Shown here: positions 34,359-44,024 of the stretch, piece by piece
How positions within the stretch are numbered: the stretch's first letter is position 1
Layout of the letters: the number at the start of each line of letters is the position of its first letter
Source: CAVVDY01 sp963815775
GTDB lineage: Bacteria; Acidobacteriota; Terriglobia; Terriglobales; Acidobacteriaceae
Direction of reading: 5' to 3'
NCBI GenBank assembly: GCA_963815775.1
Contig: CAWFIB010000016.1
Coordinates: 62,001-126,000 of the forward strand
DNA: 64,000 bases
Notes under the pieces: generated by a model
What the model was told of the DNA's origin: nothing
Database searches by the model: none
Seen by the model: the letters and a program-made list of their open reading frames with translations, nothing else
Made by a program: the position numbers and the translations under genes

Positions 34359-34471
34359 CTTGTCACTATGGGCGGAACGCTGTGAAATCGCAAGTTACTA
34401 AGTGTGGTGCGAAATAGTAGGCGCAGCAGGGGGCCTGCCAGGACTGGTAGCAGGCCCACACAAGAAATACA
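34359..34471. other. lon-engB spacer with a hairpin
   Basis: GGGCCTGC at 34431-34438 pairs with GCAGGCCC at 34450-34457. No T-run follows on the minus strand, so it is at most a weak or factor-dependent stop after lon, or a processing site. Confidence 0.45.
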
Positions 34472-36874
34472 TCACTGATGCGCGGCGGGAGGCTGCTCCG
34501 CAGCGGGTGGCAGCGCTGCTATGCCGGGCGCATCGTCAGCGATTTCCGGCAGCGGATGCTCCAGAGCAACCGACAGCACTTCGTCCATCGTATTCACGAA
34601 GTGCAGCTTCATGGCGGTGCGCAGGTTCTCCGGGACCTCAGCCAGATCCTTCTTGTTGTCCGCGGGGAGTACGACTTCCATGATGCCTGCGCGATGAGCA
34701 GCCAATAGTTTCTCCTTCAGGCCGCCGATCGGCAGAACCTTGCCGCGCAGCGTTATTTCGCCGGTCATGGCCACATCCCTCCGTACAGGAATGCGGCTCA
34801 GCGCGCTGGAAATTGCGGTTGCGATGGTAATGCCGGCTGAAGGACCGTCTTTCGGGATCGCTCCTTCAGGCACGTGAACGTGAATGTCGAGGTTGCGATA
34901 GAAATCACGCGGCAGACCGAGACGGTGGGCACGGGAGCGGACATAGGACATTGCCGCCTGCGCCGATTCCTGCATGACGTCGCCGAGTTTGCCGGTCAGC
35001 GTAAGCTTGCCCTTGCCGTCGACGGTTGCAACTTCGGTAACGAGGATCGAGCCGCCAACCTCCGTCCACGCCAGGCCCGTAACCAGACCCACCTCGCTGC
35101 GCTCGTTGAGTTCCATGTCACGGAACTTGGTGACGCCGAGGAAGTCGTTCACGTTGTCAGCGGTAAGCGTGATCTTGTACTTGCCGCCCTCTTTAACCAC
35201 CTTGCGCGCGACCTTGCGGCAGATGTTGCCTATCTCGCGCTCGAGGTTGCGGACACCGGCCTCGCGGGTGTAGCTGCGGATGATGGTCTGCAACGCGTCG
35301 TCGTTGAAGACGATGTTCTCTTCCGTCAGGCCGGTCTGCAGGCGTTGCTTGCGGACCAGGTACTGCTTGGCAATCTCCACTTTTTCGGGCTCAGTGTAGC
35401 CATGCAAGCGCAACACTTCCATGCGGTCCTGCAGTGCCGGAGGAATGGTGTGCAGCACGTTGGCAGTAGCGATGAAGAAGACCTGTGACAGGTCGTACTC
35501 CACGTCGAGGTAGTGGTCGACAAACATGAAATTCTGCTCGGGATCGAGCACTTCGAGCAGGGCGGCCGACGGGTCGCCGCGAAAATCCATCGACATCTTG
35601 TCGACTTCATCCAGCATGAAGACCGGGTTCTTGGTGCCCGCCTTTTTCATCATCTGAATAATCTGGCCAGGCAAAGCGCCGATGTAAGTGCGGCGATGTC
35701 CGCGGACCTCAGCTTCGTCGCGCACGCCGCCCAGTGACATGCGGATGAACTTGCGACCGGTCGCCTTAGCGATGCTCATGCCAAGCGAGGTCTTACCCAC
35801 TCCCGGAGGTCCGACGAAGCAGAGGATCGAGCCTTTGGGGTTCTTCACCAACTGGCGGACGGCAAGGAATTCGAGAATGCGATCCTTGATCTTCTCCAGC
35901 CCGTAGTGATCCTCGTTGAGCACCTTCTCGGCCACGTCGATGTTGCGGATTTCCTTAGAGCGCTTCTTCCACGGCACGGCCAGCAGCCAGTCGAGGTAGT
36001 TGCGGGAGACGGTCGACTCGGCCGACATGGGCGGCATGGCTTCGAGCTTTTTCAGCTCCTGCAAGGCCTTCTCGTGGACTTCCTGAGGCATTCCCGCCGC
36101 GTCAATCTTCTTCTTCAGTTCATCAAACTCGCTCTTTTCACCGCGGCCAAGCTCCTTCTGAATGGCCTTGATCTTCTCGTTGAGGTAGTACTCTTTCTGA
36201 GCGCGTTCCATCTGGCGCTTCACCCGCGACTGGATGGTGCGGTCCATGTTGAGCTTTTCGATTTCCACATCCAACACGTCGGCGATGCGGTTCAGCCGCT
36301 CGGCGGGATCGAAGATCTCCAGCAGCTCCTGCTTCTCTTCGATCGAGAGCTGGAGATTGGCGGCAATGGTGTCTGTGAGCTTGGCCGGATCATCGTTGCG
36401 GATCGCGGCAATCATGGTCTCGTAGTTCAGCGACTGACAGAGCTTTACGTACTGCTCGAACAGTCCCGTGACCCGTTGCATCGCGGCTTCCACCTGGGGC
36501 GTCAACTCGGCTCCATATTTGGCGGTGCGGATGGTGGCCTCAAAGAAGCCTTCCGTATCCACCACCTGCAGGATCTTGCCGCGTTCCAAGCCCTCGACCA
36601 AAACCTTGATGTTGCCGTCAGGCAGCTTCAGGCTCTGGACGATGTTGACGATGGTGCCGACCTGGTAGATTTCATTGGCCTTCGGCTCGTCGATGCTGGC
36701 GTCATGCTGCGTCGCCAGAAAGATCTTCTTGTCGCTGGCCAGCGCCTCTTCCAACGCGCGAACGCTCGATTCCCGGCCCACAACAAACGGTGTCATCATG
36801 TGGGGGAAGATGACTACGTCCCGGATGGGCATCATGGGGAGTTTTTTGGTTTCGAATTTCTCGCGTTGACTCAC
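34472..36874 (-). CDS. lon: ATP-dependent protease Lon
   Basis: The 800-residue protein has the complete LonA layout. The N-terminal substrate domain begins KLPMMPIRDVVIFPHMMTPF. The AAA+ module has Walker A GPPGVGKTSL near 356 and Walker B FMLDEVDKM. The peptidase domain has the catalytic Ser in KDGPSAGIT near 679 and Lys in GGLKEKLLAAH near 722. Lon degrades misfolded and regulatory proteins in the cytoplasm. The start is the ATG at 36874. The C-terminal tail is Pro/Ala-rich. Confidence 0.97.
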   Translation of the reverse strand: MSQREKFETKKLPMMPIRDVVIFPHMMTPFVVGRESSVRALEEALASDKKIFLATQHDASIDEPKANEIYQVGTIVNIVQSLKLPDGNIKVLVEGLERGKILQVVDTEGFFEATIRTAKYGAELTPQVEAAMQRVTGLFEQYVKLCQSLNYETMIAAIRNDDPAKLTDTIAANLQLSIEEKQELLEIFDPAERLNRIADVLDVEIEKLNMDRTIQSRVKRQMERAQKEYYLNEKIKAIQKELGRGEKSEFDELKKKIDAAGMPQEVHEKALQELKKLEAMPPMSAESTVSRNYLDWLLAVPWKKRSKEIRNIDVAEKVLNEDHYGLEKIKDRILEFLAVRQLVKNPKGSILCFVGPPGVGKTSLGMSIAKATGRKFIRMSLGGVRDEAEVRGHRRTYIGALPGQIIQMMKKAGTKNPVFMLDEVDKMSMDFRGDPSAALLEVLDPEQNFMFVDHYLDVEYDLSQVFFIATANVLHTIPPALQDRMEVLRLHGYTEPEKVEIAKQYLVRKQRLQTGLTEENIVFNDDALQTIIRSYTREAGVRNLEREIGNICRKVARKVVKEGGKYKITLTADNVNDFLGVTKFRDMELNERSEVGLVTGLAWTEVGGSILVTEVATVDGKGKLTLTGKLGDVMQESAQAAMSYVRSRAHRLGLPRDFYRNLDIHVHVPEGAIPKDGPSAGITIATAISSALSRIPVRRDVAMTGEITLRGKVLPIGGLKEKLLAAHRAGIMEVVLPADNKKDLAEVPENLRTAMKLHFVNTMDEVLSVALEHPLPEIADDAPGIAALPPAAEQPPAAHQ

Positions 36875-37220
36875 TACGAACCGCCTTTGTGGTTGAGAGC
36901 GCTACCGCGCTCGGAAAAGAAAGCTACCAATAAGGGCCGACGTTTAAACAAACGGCACGCTGCATTCATTGCAGCCGTTCTTTCTAGCAAAGGATATCAC
37001 GCGGTGACACCGCCGAACGCTGCGACAAGTATCACAGAAGAGGCCTCTGTACTGCATCACGAAGAGTGCGAGCGGGCCAAAAATGACTTGAGGCTGCGGT
37101 TGCGCTGAACCCTGTTTGCAACAATGACTGCTACGGTGATATTGATGCCTCGGAGCCCGAACGGATGCGAGTTGGACCCGGCGGTGAGAACCGACTGCCA
37201 CTGCGGTCATTGAGCCTGCT
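36875..37220. other. Divergent promoter region upstream of lon
   Basis: The 346 bases hold the lon promoter and that of the hydrolase gene. A hairpin GAGCGC-TACC-GCGCTC at 36897-36912 would lie in the lon leader, about 20 bases before the start. I find no CIRCE-type heat-shock element and no gene. Confidence 0.5.
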
Positions 37221-37889
37221 TTGAACAAACCGAAGCCAGAAGTGTTTGCTGACATTGCCCACGACGAAGCTCCCATGCGGGGCACGTTGCATCGCGCCAC
37301 CGGGTCGTCTGCCGATTTCCTGGTTCTGACTCATGGAGCCGGCGGGAACTCCAATACTGCCTTGCTGATCGCGCTGGCCGAGGCCTTCGTCGAGGTCGGG
37401 ATCAGCGCTCTGCGCTGCGACCTGCCGTACCGCCAGCGCAAGCCGACTGGCCCTCCCTCTCCTGGGGATGCCAAGCTTGACCAGCAGGGGCTCCGGCGGG
37501 CGGTCACAAGGATGAGAGAGGAGTTTCGCGGACGGGCCTTCCTGGGCGGCTCATCATACGGCGGCAGGCAGGCGAGCATGCAGGTCGCGTCGGAGCCATC
37601 TCTCATAGAAGGCCTACTGCTACTGTCCTATCCGCTGCATCCTCCCGGAAAACCAGCACAGTTGCGTACCCAGCACTTCCCTGCCCTGCGCACACCAACC
37701 CTGTTTGTCAGTGGAACGCGTGACGCCTTCGGCAGCATTGATGAGCTACAAGTCGCAATTAAGCTAATTCCGGCAAAGACGAGGCTGGTTGCGATTGAGG
37801 GCGCGGCTCACGGACTGAGCGACAAGAAGAAGCTGGAGGGAATTGTGAAGCTGGTGATGGCTGGCTTCTCGCAGTTCTTTGGCGGCTAA
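37221..37889 (+). CDS. Alpha/beta hydrolase of the KANL3/Tex30-like type
   Basis: The 222-residue protein has VLTHGAGGNSNTA, LPYRQRKPTGPP, the nucleophile elbow LGGSSYGGRQASM and a late histidine in EGAAHGLSDKKK. This matches the KAT8 regulatory complex subunit 3-like hydrolase family of unknown substrate. The start at TTG 37221 is the only one that keeps the conserved beginning, but its ribosome site is poor. It is divergent from lon and shows no operon partner. Confidence 0.8.
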   Translation: MNKPKPEVFADIAHDEAPMRGTLHRATGSSADFLVLTHGAGGNSNTALLIALAEAFVEVGISALRCDLPYRQRKPTGPPSPGDAKLDQQGLRRAVTRMREEFRGRAFLGGSSYGGRQASMQVASEPSLIEGLLLLSYPLHPPGKPAQLRTQHFPALRTPTLFVSGTRDAFGSIDELQVAIKLIPAKTRLVAIEGAAHGLSDKKKLEGIVKLVMAGFSQFFGG

Positions 37890-38131
37890 ATCGAAGGGGT
37901 CAAGAACGGTGTTAGGAGCGACTTAGCTCCCAAAGTCAGTTGAATCATGGCCTTGGTTTGACTTTTCCACTTTTCCATAGTGGTACGTGTTCCATAAGTG
38001 GCGTCCTAGGCGTTTTCGACAGGCTTCTACCACTTTTTGCTAATTGAAGTGGCGCGTGGAAGCTGCTAACTTCACCACCAACTAAGCCTCCGTTCACTCT
38101 GCCCGCCGAGGGAGAATGCGGGCACACGACC

Positions 38132-39094
38132 ATGCCTAAAGACAAGAACGACAAGAAGATCAAAAACCCGGATGCAGCTCCAACTGCAAGTTTTGAACCA
38201 GACCACGTAGTGCGAAAGCCGGCCGGGGCGTACGCCGATGGCGCGTCACTCGATAGAGTCACGGCCCTGGAGGCGAAGCTCATCCTGAAACCAGACCGCT
38301 TCACGTCGGTGCAGAGCTTCCGTGACTTCGCGAAAATCGTGAAGGCTACGGCCAAGAAGTTGGGCGTGGGATTTGTTCCCGATCCCAACACCGACCTGCG
38401 TCCCGAGATCCGCGAGATCGTCTTCATGGATACGCCGGACTTTCGGCTGTACAACAACGCGTTCATCCTGCGCCGGCGTATCTGCTACGTTGATGGCTTT
38501 CCGGTAGGCGACCCCGAGATTGTGTTCAAGTACCGCCATCCTGACGAGCAACTGGCCACGCAGATGGATGTGCGCCCGAAGATCGCGGGTGAGTATCGCA
38601 TCAAGTTCAAGGCTGAAGCGCTGCCGCTGAAGAATGAGGTGGGCGGATATCGCATTCTCTATTCCCACAACTGTCAGTTCGGCCTGAGCCAGGTACACGA
38701 TGCTGACAAGACCTCAATGGCGACCCTGGTGAAGGTGCTTCCGGCGCTGGCGTCGGTCAAGAAATCCGAGGAAGAGCACGTTTGTCTGGTCAACGAAGGC
38801 ATTGTGGAGGAAGTACTGCTTCCCCTGGGGCAACTGGACTTCGGAAAAGGCCAGGTTGCCAAGTGCGATGTCGCCCTATGGCGGACCCGCGGCGAGCACA
38901 TGCCGCTGGTGGGTGAGTTCGCATTCCAGGTGAAGTTTCCCAGCAAGGACTCGGTTGCCCAGAAGTCCAGGAAGCTGGCCGAGCAGTTCTACATCTCGCT
39001 GCAATACGACGTGGAAAGCTGGCTCACACTCGGGGTAACCAAAACCGCCATGGTCTATCGCCTAAAGGGGAATGAGCCCCAGAGCCATGAGTAG
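38132..39094 (+). CDS. Unrecognised protein with CYTH-like features
   Basis: The 320-residue soluble protein has a Lys/Asp-rich N-terminus. It then shows EAKLILKPDRFTSVQSF, FMDTPDFRLYNNAFILRRR and a later EIVFKYRHPD. The order acidic-x-K strand, DTPD-x-x-L-Y and L-R-R-R is reminiscent of CYTH/triphosphate-tunnel proteins, but I cannot confirm the fold. The stop overlaps the start region of the chromate transporter gene, so translation is coupled. Coding is convincing; function is unknown. Confidence 0.75.
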   Translation: MPKDKNDKKIKNPDAAPTASFEPDHVVRKPAGAYADGASLDRVTALEAKLILKPDRFTSVQSFRDFAKIVKATAKKLGVGFVPDPNTDLRPEIREIVFMDTPDFRLYNNAFILRRRICYVDGFPVGDPEIVFKYRHPDEQLATQMDVRPKIAGEYRIKFKAEALPLKNEVGGYRILYSHNCQFGLSQVHDADKTSMATLVKVLPALASVKKSEEEHVCLVNEGIVEEVLLPLGQLDFGKGQVAKCDVALWRTRGEHMPLVGEFAFQVKFPSKDSVAQKSRKLAEQFYISLQYDVESWLTLGVTKTAMVYRLKGNEPQSHE

Positions 39095-39692
39095 TTCAGC
39101 GGCGGCACCCTCGTTACCGGCGGCTATCGCGAGCTCCCAGCCACAGGCTTCCCTGTGGGAAGTTTTTCTGGAATTCCTGATCATCGGCGCCACCAGCTTT
39201 GGGGGCGTGGTGCCATATCTGCGCGGGAGTCTGGTTATCAAGCGGCAGTGGCTGGACGACAAAGAGTTCGTGGAAATGCTTTCCATCAGTCAGTCCTTGC
39301 CGGGATTGAACGCCACGAACATGGCGGTCCAGGTAGGGGAGAAGCTGCACGGATTTGCGGGAGCGGTGGCCGCGGTGGTGGGAATCTGCCTGCCGGGCGG
39401 CGCGCTGATGTATGTCGCAGGTATCCTGTACCGCCTGCACGGCGATAAGGCATGGTCTACCGCCGCGTTGAAGGGGGTGGCGGCCGCCGCAGTGGGTCTG
39501 ATCCTGGCAACGGTTGTCGGCCTGAGCAAGAAGGCGCTCGCCAAGAACTTTGACTTCGTGTTCGTGGCGGCAACTGCGCTGGCCGTACACGGTCTGCACT
39601 GGTCGGTCCCGCGGGCTCTGATCATCATGGGGGCCGTCGCCATCCTGTTTCACCGTCCGCGCAAAATGGGGAAAGCGAGCTCGACTGAATGA
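39072..39692 (+). CDS. Chromate transporter, N-terminal-type half (short-chain CHR)
   Basis: The 206-residue membrane protein carries one CHR domain with FLIIGATSFGGVVPYLRGSLV and SISQSLPGLNATNMAVQVG. Short-chain CHR proteins work as pairs, and the second half is encoded by the next gene with a four-base overlap. Together they would export chromate or a related oxyanion. The start may be ATG 39072 or ATG 39087, which overlaps the stop of the upstream gene. Confidence 0.9.
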   Translation: MSPRAMSSSAAAPSLPAAIASSQPQASLWEVFLEFLIIGATSFGGVVPYLRGSLVIKRQWLDDKEFVEMLSISQSLPGLNATNMAVQVGEKLHGFAGAVAAVVGICLPGGALMYVAGILYRLHGDKAWSTAALKGVAAAAVGLILATVVGLSKKALAKNFDFVFVAATALAVHGLHWSVPRALIIMGAVAILFHRPRKMGKASSTE

Positions 39693-40216
39693 ACCAGATA
39701 GCTGCACTGATTCGCGTCTTTAGTTACTTGTCGCTGCTGACGGTTGGCGGTGGTATGGCGGCCTTTCCCGAGCTGAAGGTGCTCACGGTCGATGTGCACA
39801 AGTGGCTGACCTTCCCGCAACTCATCCACCTCTACAGTATTGGACAGATGGCGCCCGGCCCCAACATGATGATGATCGTCTCCATTGGGCAATGGAGCAG
39901 CGGCCCCGCAGGAGCGATTGTGACCGTCATTGCGTTCTTCGGTCCCACGGTGCTGTTAGCCTACGCGGTGACCAAGGCATGGCGAAAGCTGAAAAACTGG
40001 CCGTGGCGGAACTCCATTGAGCAGGGACTGGCTCCGGTATCGATCGGATTGCTGCTGGCCGGCACATTCAGCATGGCGAAGGGAGCGATCACGGGATTGG
40101 AGACGGCCACGATTGCGGTCGTGACCTTGCTGATCCTTCTGCAATTCAAGGTCAATCCAGCGCTGCTGGTGGTTGGAGGCGCGGTCGTCGGCCTGCTGAC
40201 CTATTTGCCCAAGTGA
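39689..40216 (+). CDS. Chromate transporter, C-terminal-type half (short-chain CHR)
   Basis: The 175-residue partner has LLTVGGGMAAFPELKVLTVD and YSIGQMAPGPNMMMIVSIG, the second CHR signature. Four to five hydrophobic helices follow. The ATGA overlap with the first half shows coupled translation. Its orientation in the membrane should be opposite to the first half, by analogy with other CHR pairs. Confidence 0.9.
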   Translation: MNQIAALIRVFSYLSLLTVGGGMAAFPELKVLTVDVHKWLTFPQLIHLYSIGQMAPGPNMMMIVSIGQWSSGPAGAIVTVIAFFGPTVLLAYAVTKAWRKLKNWPWRNSIEQGLAPVSIGLLLAGTFSMAKGAITGLETATIAVVTLLILLQFKVNPALLVVGGAVVGLLTYLPK

Positions 40217-40340
40217 GTTGTCATCGCCTCGGGTAGTGCTTGATTGCAGTGCGTCCGAGTCGTATGATGCCGCCTTCCGGCCTGCACCCCAGCAAGCCCA
40301 AGTACGGCATTCGCTGGGAACCCCGGTCTGGAGGTGCGTT

Positions 40341-41627
40341 GTGCTCGATCGTCGCACATTTCTTTCTCGCGGCGCTGGATTGGCCGCCACTCTTGCATTC
40401 GCCGAGCCGTTGCTGGCGCAGCTTGCCAACTTCCCCGCGTCGCTTCCCGATCGCAGCCACTACGCCAGCAATGAAGACGCCTATTGGGCCGAGCTGCGCA
40501 AGCAGTTCCTCATTCCCGAAGACGAAATCTATCTGAACAACGGCACCGTGGGGTCGAGTCCCGCGCCGGTACTGCGTGCGGTCTTCGACAGCTACACCAA
40601 GTCGGAGGAACTGGACGAGTCCGATCCTGAGGACTATCCCATCTGGGGCTACGGGCCGTGGAACCAGTATCGCGATCCGATGGCGGCATTCATTGGCTGC
40701 AAGCGCGATGAGATTGCCCTGGTGCGCAACGCCACCGAAGGAAACAACTACATCGCCAACGGCGTCGACATGAAGACCGGCGACGAAGTGCTCATGACCG
40801 ATCAGGAGCATCCCGGAGGCGAGCAGCCCTGGCAGCTTAGAGCCAAGCGCTATGGCATCGTGGTGAAGAAGGTCACTCTGCCAATGCCGCCGAAGACGCC
40901 GGACGACATACTGAACCTGTTCAGCGATGCCATCACGCCGCGTACGCGTGTGATCTTCTTCAGCCACATCACGACGGTCACAGGAGTGGTGCTGCCGGCA
41001 AAGCAGATATGTGCCCTGGCGCGCAGCAAGGGAATATTGTCCGCCGTCGATGGCGCGCACGTTCCCGGCATGATGCAACTGAATGTGCAGGAGATCGGCG
41101 CCGACATGTACTCTGCCAGTCCACACAAGTGGCTGCAGGCGCCCAAGGGAACCGGATTCCTTTATGTCCGGGATGAGGTCATCGACCGGGTGTGGAATAC
41201 GCTGGCGACGGAAGGCTGGAACGAGCCCGAGCTGCGCGCCGAACGCTTCCAGCGAATTGGGTCTTCGAATGTGCCGGCGCTTGCCGGTCTGCGCGCCTCC
41301 ATCGAGATGGCCAGCGCGATCGGCATGGACCAGATTGAGGCGCGCCAGCGGCAGCTCGCCGATTACATGCTGGCCGAAATGACCAAGCGAGGCGCCGAGT
41401 CGTGGACCTCTCCCGACGCGACCATGCGATGCGCGATCGTCACCGTAAACGTGCCGCCAATCCAGCGCATGAAGCTGGAGGACTGGATGTGGAAGACCCA
41501 GAAGATACGGATTCGCGGAGGCGACCCGTCGAAACTCAGGCTGTCGACTCCTTACTATCTACAGAAGAAGGACATCGACCGTTATCTGAGCGCTTTCGAC
41601 GAGTACAAGCAAACGGCGAATTCGTAG
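40341..41627 (+). CDS. Tat-exported class V aminotransferase-fold protein (isopenicillin N epimerase-like)
   Basis: The product is 428 residues from GTG 40341, placed 5 bases after GGAGGT. It begins with a twin-arginine signal DRRTFLSRGAGLAATLAFAEP. The PLP fold shows EIYLNNGTVGSSP, VRNATEGNN, the Asp region AVDGAHVPGMM and the PLP lysine in SPHKWLQAPKGTGFLY. Export of a PLP enzyme through Tat is consistent with folding before transport. The substrate may be an amino acid or cysteine derivative. A reading from 40218 would hide the signal in mid-protein and lacks a ribosome site. Confidence 0.88.
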   Translation: MLDRRTFLSRGAGLAATLAFAEPLLAQLANFPASLPDRSHYASNEDAYWAELRKQFLIPEDEIYLNNGTVGSSPAPVLRAVFDSYTKSEELDESDPEDYPIWGYGPWNQYRDPMAAFIGCKRDEIALVRNATEGNNYIANGVDMKTGDEVLMTDQEHPGGEQPWQLRAKRYGIVVKKVTLPMPPKTPDDILNLFSDAITPRTRVIFFSHITTVTGVVLPAKQICALARSKGILSAVDGAHVPGMMQLNVQEIGADMYSASPHKWLQAPKGTGFLYVRDEVIDRVWNTLATEGWNEPELRAERFQRIGSSNVPALAGLRASIEMASAIGMDQIEARQRQLADYMLAEMTKRGAESWTSPDATMRCAIVTVNVPPIQRMKLEDWMWKTQKIRIRGGDPSKLRLSTPYYLQKKDIDRYLSAFDEYKQTANS

Positions 41628-41746
41628 CTATCAGCCGCCAACTGTCCTGCATCGAAAGTTGTATAACTGTGAATAGCTTGCAAAGATTCGCACTTGCCTG
41701 ACTCGGAGCGATAATCTAAACGAGCGTCCTCCAAACACATAACTCG

Positions 41747-43981
41747 ATGGCATCCGAACGAACCCTGCAAAAGCCTGCGGTAAAAGTCTTCGTCGCCACC
41801 ACGGTGATGCTGACTTTCATTTCCTTCTGGCGTGCCGCCGCCATTGTTCTTTCCGACCTGGCTTCCTCGGCATACTACGTGGGCGGCGACGCAGAAAAGG
41901 TGATCGGCAAGAGCGCCCCCTGGTTCGTGTTGGCGGTCATGCTGTTCAGCTATGCGGTGCGCGCCCTGTATATCGAGTCCAGCGCGATGTTTGTGCGCGG
42001 CGGCGTGTACCGGGTGGTGAAAAACGCGTTGGGCGGGACCCTCGCCAAACTTTCGGTTTCGGCGCTGCTCTTTGATTACATCCTCACCGGCCCAATCAGT
42101 TCTGTAGCTGCGGGGCAGTATGCAGCCGGCCTCGTGACCGATACGCTGCACCACCTTGGGTATGCAAACGCGCACGTTCCTGAGAACTCGTTTGCTGCCT
42201 TCTTCGCCGTTCTGGTCACAATTTACTTCTGGTGGCAGAACGTGAAAGGCATTCACGAATCGAGCCAGCGCGCCATTCAGATCATGCGAATCACGACCGT
42301 AATGGTCGTCATACTGATCATCTGGTGCGTGATCACCATCGCAAAGATGGGCTCGCACCTGCCGCCGCTTCCCGAAGCGTCCCTGATCCCGCAGACCAAG
42401 GAGTCCCTGGGATGGCTCCTGGGCACCTGGGCAGCGAAGCTGCCGTTGGTTCTGCTGATGGTGGGATTTGGACACTCCGTGCTGGCCATGAGTGGCGAGG
42501 AATCCCTGGCCCAGGTCAACCGCGAGATTGAGCACCCCAAGCTGAAGAACCTGGAAAAGACAGGGTTGGTGATCTTCATCTACAGCCTGCTGTTCACGTC
42601 CCTGGTCTCGTTCTTCGCGGTAATGATCATTCCCGACACGATCCGGCCAGCCTATTTCGCCAACCTGATCAGCGGCCTGGCGATGAACGTGGCAGGGCCC
42701 TATAACCTGCGGCTGGTCTTCCAGGCATTTGTGGTGGTGGTGGGCGCGCTGATTCTCTCGGGAGCGGTCAACACCGCAATCGTGGGCGCCAACGGTGTGC
42801 TCAACCGACTGGTGGAGGACGGTGTTCTCACTTCCTGGTTCAAGAAGCCGCACAAGAAATACGGAACGTCACATCGGGTCCTGAACCTGATTGCCGGATT
42901 GCAGCTGCTTACCATCATCGCCAGCCGCGGCGACGTTTACCTGCTGGCATCGCTCTACGCGTTTGGTGTTATCTGGAGCTTCTCGTTCATGTCGCTGGCG
43001 GTGCTGGTACTCCGGTATAAAGGACCGAAAGAGCGTGCATGGAAGGTCCCCGGCAACATCACCATCCGAGGAGTGGAAATCCCTATCGGTGTGGCACTGA
43101 TCTCGGTTGTGCTCTTCGCAACCGCGATCGTAAACTTCCTGACCAAGGAATTGGCGACGATTGCCGGAGTCACCTTCAGCGCGGTCTTCTTCCTGGTATT
43201 TACGGTCACCGAACGGGCCAATGCCGAACAGCACCTGAAGGGCGAGTCGGAGCTGGAACAGTTCAGGGTGGCGGCCCAGGAGGAACTGACCGCCGATGCC
43301 ATGGACGTGCGGCCGGGCAGCATACTGGTCGCAGTGCGTGATCCCAAGAACCTCGCTTATTTGCGCAAGGTGCTCGAAGAGACGGACACCTCCCAGCGCG
43401 ATGTGGTGGTCATGACCGCGAGGGTCTACCACAGAGAGCATTCTTTCAGCGGCAGTGAAAGGGTGGATACCGCCGACGTGTTCGAGCAGTACGAGAGGGA
43501 GCTGTTTACCTCGGTGGTGAGTCTGGCGGAAAAGCAGGGCAAGCACGTCGCGCTGCTCGTCACCCCGACCAACGACGTCTTTGAAGGAATTGTCGCCACG
43601 GCCCAGCGACTGGGGTCAACCCGCGTGATCTGCGGACTGTCGAACAAGCTGACTCCCGAAGAGCAGGGAAAGCTGACCGGCGATGCATGGGAGCGGCTGC
43701 CCGAGCCCAAACCGCGCATGCGGCTGGAAGTGTACGCACCCGACGGCCGCAGGTGGGAGTACATTCTCGGCCCACATACGCCGCGCATGCGGCCGCAGGA
43801 CCTGAAGCTGATGCACGACATCTGGCTGCACGTGACGCGGGACCGCGACTTCAGTCAACTGCATCACTACCATGTCGTTGCCGTGGCGTTGCGAGAGCTG
43901 AATGAACGCCTGCGTGGATCGGGGCGGGAACAGGCGCTTGAGGACTTGAAGGACGAGGTCGACCGCGACGACTACACGTAG
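41747..43981 (+). CDS. APC-superfamily permease with C-terminal cytoplasmic domain
   Basis: The 744-residue protein has about 12 membrane helices from 10 to 490, with the APC-type region GGVYRVVKNALGGTLAKLS and SGEESLAQVNREIEHPKLKN. A soluble C-terminal part of about 240 residues follows, with ILVAVRDPKNLAYLRKVLEE and VTPTNDVFEGIVATAQRLGST, which looks like a universal stress protein fold. The substrate may be an amino acid or a cation. It ends 5 bases before a strong hairpin with a T-run. Confidence 0.87.
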   Translation: MASERTLQKPAVKVFVATTVMLTFISFWRAAAIVLSDLASSAYYVGGDAEKVIGKSAPWFVLAVMLFSYAVRALYIESSAMFVRGGVYRVVKNALGGTLAKLSVSALLFDYILTGPISSVAAGQYAAGLVTDTLHHLGYANAHVPENSFAAFFAVLVTIYFWWQNVKGIHESSQRAIQIMRITTVMVVILIIWCVITIAKMGSHLPPLPEASLIPQTKESLGWLLGTWAAKLPLVLLMVGFGHSVLAMSGEESLAQVNREIEHPKLKNLEKTGLVIFIYSLLFTSLVSFFAVMIIPDTIRPAYFANLISGLAMNVAGPYNLRLVFQAFVVVVGALILSGAVNTAIVGANGVLNRLVEDGVLTSWFKKPHKKYGTSHRVLNLIAGLQLLTIIASRGDVYLLASLYAFGVIWSFSFMSLAVLVLRYKGPKERAWKVPGNITIRGVEIPIGVALISVVLFATAIVNFLTKELATIAGVTFSAVFFLVFTVTERANAEQHLKGESELEQFRVAAQEELTADAMDVRPGSILVAVRDPKNLAYLRKVLEETDTSQRDVVVMTARVYHREHSFSGSERVDTADVFEQYERELFTSVVSLAEKQGKHVALLVTPTNDVFEGIVATAQRLGSTRVICGLSNKLTPEEQGKLTGDAWERLPEPKPRMRLEVYAPDGRRWEYILGPHTPRMRPQDLKLMHDIWLHVTRDRDFSQLHHYHVVAVALRELNERLRGSGREQALEDLKDEVDRDDYT

Positions 43982-43986
43982 GTGAT

Positions 43987-44024
43987 GGGGGAAGCGCAGG
44001 CGAACCTGCGCCCCCGTTTTTTTT
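43987..44024 (+). terminator. Rho-independent terminator after the APC permease
   Basis: GCGCAGG-CGAA-CCTGCGC, flanked by GGGGG and CCCC, is followed by eight Ts at 44017-44024. The last Ts overlap the rplS stop codon on the other strand, so the two convergent genes are packed against it. Confidence 0.85.

Noticed and set aside
35906..37108. A 400-codon open frame on the plus strand over lon
   Set aside because: It is the mirror of the high-GC coding pattern of lon on the other strand, has no ribosome site and a Leu/Val/His-biased product.
41582..42853. A 423-codon frame antisense to the APC permease
   Set aside because: Rich in His, Arg and Gln as expected from reversed membrane-protein codons; the permease is clear on the plus strand.
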